Origin: an uncultured Acholeplasmatales bacterium
Lineage (GTDB): Bacteria > Bacillota_I > Bacilli_A > Acholeplasmatales > UBA5453
Direction: 5' to 3'
Length of the DNA stretch: 34,598 bases
Assembly: GCA_927433595.1 (NCBI GenBank)
Contig: CAKMJY010000013.1
Span: forward strand, 1 to 34,598
Numbering within the stretch: the stretch's first letter is position 1; each line of letters begins with the position of its first letter. This document shows, piece by piece, positions 32,533-34,598 of this stretch. The notes beneath the pieces are model-generated. The model was not told the origin of the DNA. It did no database searches and saw only the letters and a list, made by a program, of their open reading frames with translations. Position numbers and translations under genes: made by a program.

Positions 32533-32997
32533 TTAACAACCCGGTTGTGGTTCAATCGGACAGGTTTCACCATTTTCATCGATTGACATCAAACGATTAG
32601 AGAAATGACTGAATAATGCTTCTGATGTTGCGTCAATGACTTTGATGTTATAAAACCCCAATGAATCTAGGTAGCCGAACGCTTCTGACGCTGTTTCACT
32701 GTTGCCTGAGAATATAACAATCATGGCATATTTTTCGACATCGTTGAAATAGTCATCGAACTCTGTTCTTAATACGTGTCTGAAGCCAGTAACAAATGTC
32801 GCTTGATAGGCACTTTCTTCCCTAATATCTACGAAATAGAAATCTTTAAAGAATGCATCTTCTGCTTGATTAATCGCTAGGGATACTTCATTTAAATCTG
32901 TCCACGTTTCATTTTCCGCGTCTTTGATTAAAGGTGAGGTTTTCTCACACCCTGCTAAACTTAGGACCAATAAGGCCATGATTAATAGTTTCTTCAT
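32533..32997 (-). CDS. Lipoprotein with a rhodanese-like domain lacking the active-site cysteine
   Basis: A 154-residue protein with a lipoprotein signal peptide (MKKLLIMALLVLSLAGC, lipobox LAGC, Cys17), so predicted to be surface-anchored. The mature part has the rhodanese order: FYFVDIREESAYQATFVTGFRHV near residues 53-75, then YAMIVIFSGNSETASEAFGYLDSLGFYNIKVI. The catalytic loop, usually CxxGxxS, reads FSGNSE, so the Cys is missing and sulfur transfer is not expected. The chain ends CPIEPQPGC, two cysteines of unknown role. It starts inside the trmD stop, so it is translated from the trmD transcript. Function unknown. Confidence 0.78.
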   Translation of the reverse strand: MKKLLIMALLVLSLAGCEKTSPLIKDAENETWTDLNEVSLAINQAEDAFFKDFYFVDIREESAYQATFVTGFRHVLRTEFDDYFNDVEKYAMIVIFSGNSETASEAFGYLDSLGFYNIKVIDATSEALFSHFSNRLMSIDENGETCPIEPQPGC

Positions 32998-33725
32998 TTT
33001 GTTTCACCTAATTCTTTTTTGATCTGTTCAAGCCATTTTAGATCTTGTTTGGTTAGTGGATAATCCTTTAATAAATCTGGACGTTTCATGTAAGTTTGTT
33101 TTAACGCTTCATAATGACGCCACTGGTCAATCTCTTTATGATTACCATTTTTAAGTACTTCAGGCACATCAAACCCTTGATAGGTTGCTGGTTTTGTATA
33201 ATGTGGGTGTTCTAATAGGCCATTTGAGAATGAATCATTTTCGTGAGATTCTTTCTTAATTACGTCATCCAGTAATCTAACGACTGCATCCGTGATCAGT
33301 AACGCTGGTATCTCACCACCCGTTAAAACGAAGTCTCCAACCGATACTTCTTCATCGACAAAATGATAGATGCGTTCATCAAAACCTTCGTAATGACCGG
33401 CTAATATGACGATATGTTCAAGTTGTGAAAGTGATTCAGCCATCTGTTGATTGAATGTTTTTCCCCTAGGTGATGTGATCAACACTTTGGTGTTTGCTTG
33501 TTTAATTGCTTGTAAGGCTTCATAAAGTGGTGGAAACTGTAATAACATCCCTGCGCCACCACCATAAGGTGTGTCATCGACTTTCTTGTGTTTAGATAAA
33601 CTATAATCTCTTAAATCGATGATATTAACTTCAACTAGACCCAAACCGATTGCACGACGCATGATTGACTCATCTAGTGTGTTTTTTAACATGTCAGGGA
33701 AGATTGTAATGATATCTATTCTCAC
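32994..33725 (-). CDS. trmD: tRNA (guanine-N1)-methyltransferase TrmD (GTG start)
   Basis: SPOUT methyltransferase making m1G37 in tRNA, needed to prevent +1 frameshifts. 243 residues. MRIDIITIFPDML start, VDDTPYGGGAGMLL, then the trefoil-knot SAM site LAGHYEGFDERI and SVGDFVLTGGEIPALLITDA. The start is GTG, overlapping the TGA of rimM by four bases (GTGA), so it is coupled to rimM. Downstream overlap of four bases with the lipoprotein gene. Secure. Confidence 0.97.
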   Translation of the reverse strand: MRIDIITIFPDMLKNTLDESIMRRAIGLGLVEVNIIDLRDYSLSKHKKVDDTPYGGGAGMLLQFPPLYEALQAIKQANTKVLITSPRGKTFNQQMAESLSQLEHIVILAGHYEGFDERIYHFVDEEVSVGDFVLTGGEIPALLITDAVVRLLDDVIKKESHENDSFSNGLLEHPHYTKPATYQGFDVPEVLKNGNHKEIDQWRHYEALKQTYMKRPDLLKDYPLTKQDLKWLEQIKKELGETK

Positions 33726-34201
33726 AATAAGCCCTCGATTTCTTCAATCTTTATCACGTCATCAATGGTTTTCACAAATGCGTCTACAAAAGGGATTAAC
33801 GCTAGTTTTTCACCTGTGTCTACTTGTAATAAATGGCCTTGTGGGACTTCTAATACATCTTTGACGGTGCCTACTTGCTTATCATGTTGGTTAAATACTT
33901 TTTTACCGATTAAATCACTAAAATGATATTCGCCTTTATTGAGTTTTGGCTTTTCAGTTGTATAAAGGATCGACCCTTTTAAATGCTCGATTTGATTGAT
34001 ATGGTCATAACCTTCAAAACTCACGATCAAGTGGTCTTTGGCTGCTCTGACGGTTTTTATTTTAAATTTTAATTCACCTGACTCAGTCGTTGTATAGACC
34101 GTTTTACCCTTAACAAAGCGATCAAAATCAGTGTCTGTCTTTATTTTAACTTCACCACGAATCCCGTGTGTATTCGCTATTTTACCTATTTCATATGTCA
34201 T
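33722..34201 (-). CDS. rimM: 16S rRNA processing protein RimM
   Basis: Assembly factor for the 30S head that binds S19. The start is MTYEIGKIANTHGIRGEVKI (Met12 of the track ORF) with GAGGTGAT ahead; 159 residues. N-terminal RimM barrel (about 1-80, KIANTHGIRGEVKI) and C-terminal PRC-barrel (GEYHFSDLIGKKVFNQHDKQVGTVKDV). A TATAAT box ends about 16 bases before ATG, preceded by a hairpin, so a second transcript may begin here with a very short leader. Typical rpsP-khpA-rimM-trmD order. Confidence 0.95.
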   Translation of the reverse strand: MTYEIGKIANTHGIRGEVKIKTDTDFDRFVKGKTVYTTTESGELKFKIKTVRAAKDHLIVSFEGYDHINQIEHLKGSILYTTEKPKLNKGEYHFSDLIGKKVFNQHDKQVGTVKDVLEVPQGHLLQVDTGEKLALIPFVDAFVKTIDDVIKIEEIEGLL

Positions 34202-34237
34202 CTTTATCACCTCTTTCATTATACATTGAACCAAACA

Positions 34238-34261
34238 ATAAAAAAAGAGATATCATCTCTT
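34238..34261 (-). terminator. Hairpin terminator/attenuator between khpA and rimM
   Basis: Minus-strand AAGAGAT/ATCTCTT stem with a 3-base loop, then TTTTTTTATT. It would separate rpsP-khpA from rimM-trmD expression; a TATAAT follows it before rimM. Confidence 0.7.
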
Positions 34262-34263
34262 CT

Positions 34264-34512
34264 TTAAAATGCATCAATGTCAATTTTAACGTGCTTGCCT
34301 TCTTTAGAAGCACCAGCATAAACAATAGTACGAATGGCTGAGGCAATCTTACCGCCCTTGCCAATGACACGGCCTAGATCTTCTTGATTTACCAAAACCT
34401 GGATAGCAAGGTCTGTCCCATCATCCGCAAGTGTTTTAACAAGTACATCCTCAGGGTGAAGCACTAATGGCGTAACGATATTTTTAACGAGTAAATCATA
34501 ATTAATAGCCAT
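34264..34512 (-). CDS. khpA: KH-domain RNA-binding protein KhpA (YlqC-like)
   Basis: An 82-residue single type-II KH domain protein with the RNA-gripping GKGG loop in LGRVIGKGGKIASAIRTIV. KhpA proteins pair with KhpB/Jag and bind RNA; in Gram-positives they affect division and RNA stability. It lies between rpsP and rimM, its conserved place. ATG follows AAGGGGGG. Confidence 0.93.
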   Translation of the reverse strand: MAINYDLLVKNIVTPLVLHPEDVLVKTLADDGTDLAIQVLVNQEDLGRVIGKGGKIASAIRTIVYAGASKEGKHVKIDIDAF

Positions 34513-34534
34513 TTCAGTAATCCCCCCTTTGGTA

Positions 34535-34598
34535 TTATTTGTCTAAAACTGAATATTTTTTGAATAAGCTTTTTACGGTTTCAGTTGGTTTAGCACCA
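34535..34598 (-). CDS. rpsP: 30S ribosomal protein S16, C-terminal end (runs off the window)
   Basis: Not in the ORF track. The minus strand from the window edge reads GAKPTETVKSLFKKYSVLDK and a TAA stop, matching the S16 C-terminal region (GAxPTxTVxxLxKK). Position directly upstream of khpA is the conserved one. Confidence 0.88.
   Translation of the reverse strand, partial: GAKPTETVKSLFKKYSVLDK

Overview
The window reads as chromosome of a low-GC, wall-less Firmicutes relative, most likely Acholeplasma or a close relative (Acholeplasmatales). Gene content and order are Mollicutes/Bacilli-like: pyrH-tsf-rpsB, trmFO-xerC, rpsP-khpA-rimM-trmD-rplS, CcpA, Spx, PepF and T-box leaders. UGA is used as a stop (xerC, pckG, rimM and trmD all end in TGA), which excludes the Mycoplasma/Spiroplasma code 4. 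The species is an inference; no rRNA is present.

Layout. 1-2.3 kb: pyrH (3' truncated by the window), tsf, rpsB, all on the minus strand. 2.3-5.7 kb: an S9 peptidase, then a cobalamin-riboswitch operon (DUF4430 lipoprotein plus ECF S component). 5.7-8.9 kb: dut-nudix-xerC-trmFO operon. 9.2-10.2 kb: lone LacI-family regulator behind a 3 x 23-bp tandem repeat. 10.2-12.5 kb: two-gene ABC transporter. 12.6-13.3 kb: folT-like gene under a THF riboswitch. 13.3-18.4 kb: pckG-tdh-kbl-gnat-ung operon with a cre-like site. 18.5-22.3 kb: gapA, nadK, and on the plus strand a CYTH protein and guaC. 22.3-22.8 kb: about 550 bp without a gene. 22.8-25.3 kb: spx and pepF, divergent. 25.3-27.2 kb: PII-like gene and cation/proton antiporter under a ydaO (c-di-AMP) riboswitch. 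27.2-30.9 kb: T-box trpS, lipid kinase, T-box tyrS. 30.9-32 kb: ccpA. 32-34.6 kb: rplS, a rhodanese-like lipoprotein, trmD, rimM, khpA and the 3' end of rpsP.

Regulation is dominated by cis-acting RNA: cobalamin, THF, c-di-AMP and c-di-GMP-I riboswitches, two T-boxes and candidate S2 and L19 leaders. CcpA appears to act through cre-like boxes at its own promoter and at pckG. The vitamin uptake genes (B12, folate) fit an organism that imports cofactors through ECF transporters whose shared energising module lies elsewhere.

The most unusual region is 22.30-22.75 kb. A c-di-GMP-I riboswitch with a near-consensus promoter has no coding sequence downstream. Beyond it lies a 218-bp, highly foldable element closed by 24-bp imperfect terminal inverted repeats and flanked by TTTA direct repeats. 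It may be a c-di-GMP-controlled non-coding RNA, or a MITE-like insertion that separated the riboswitch from its gene.
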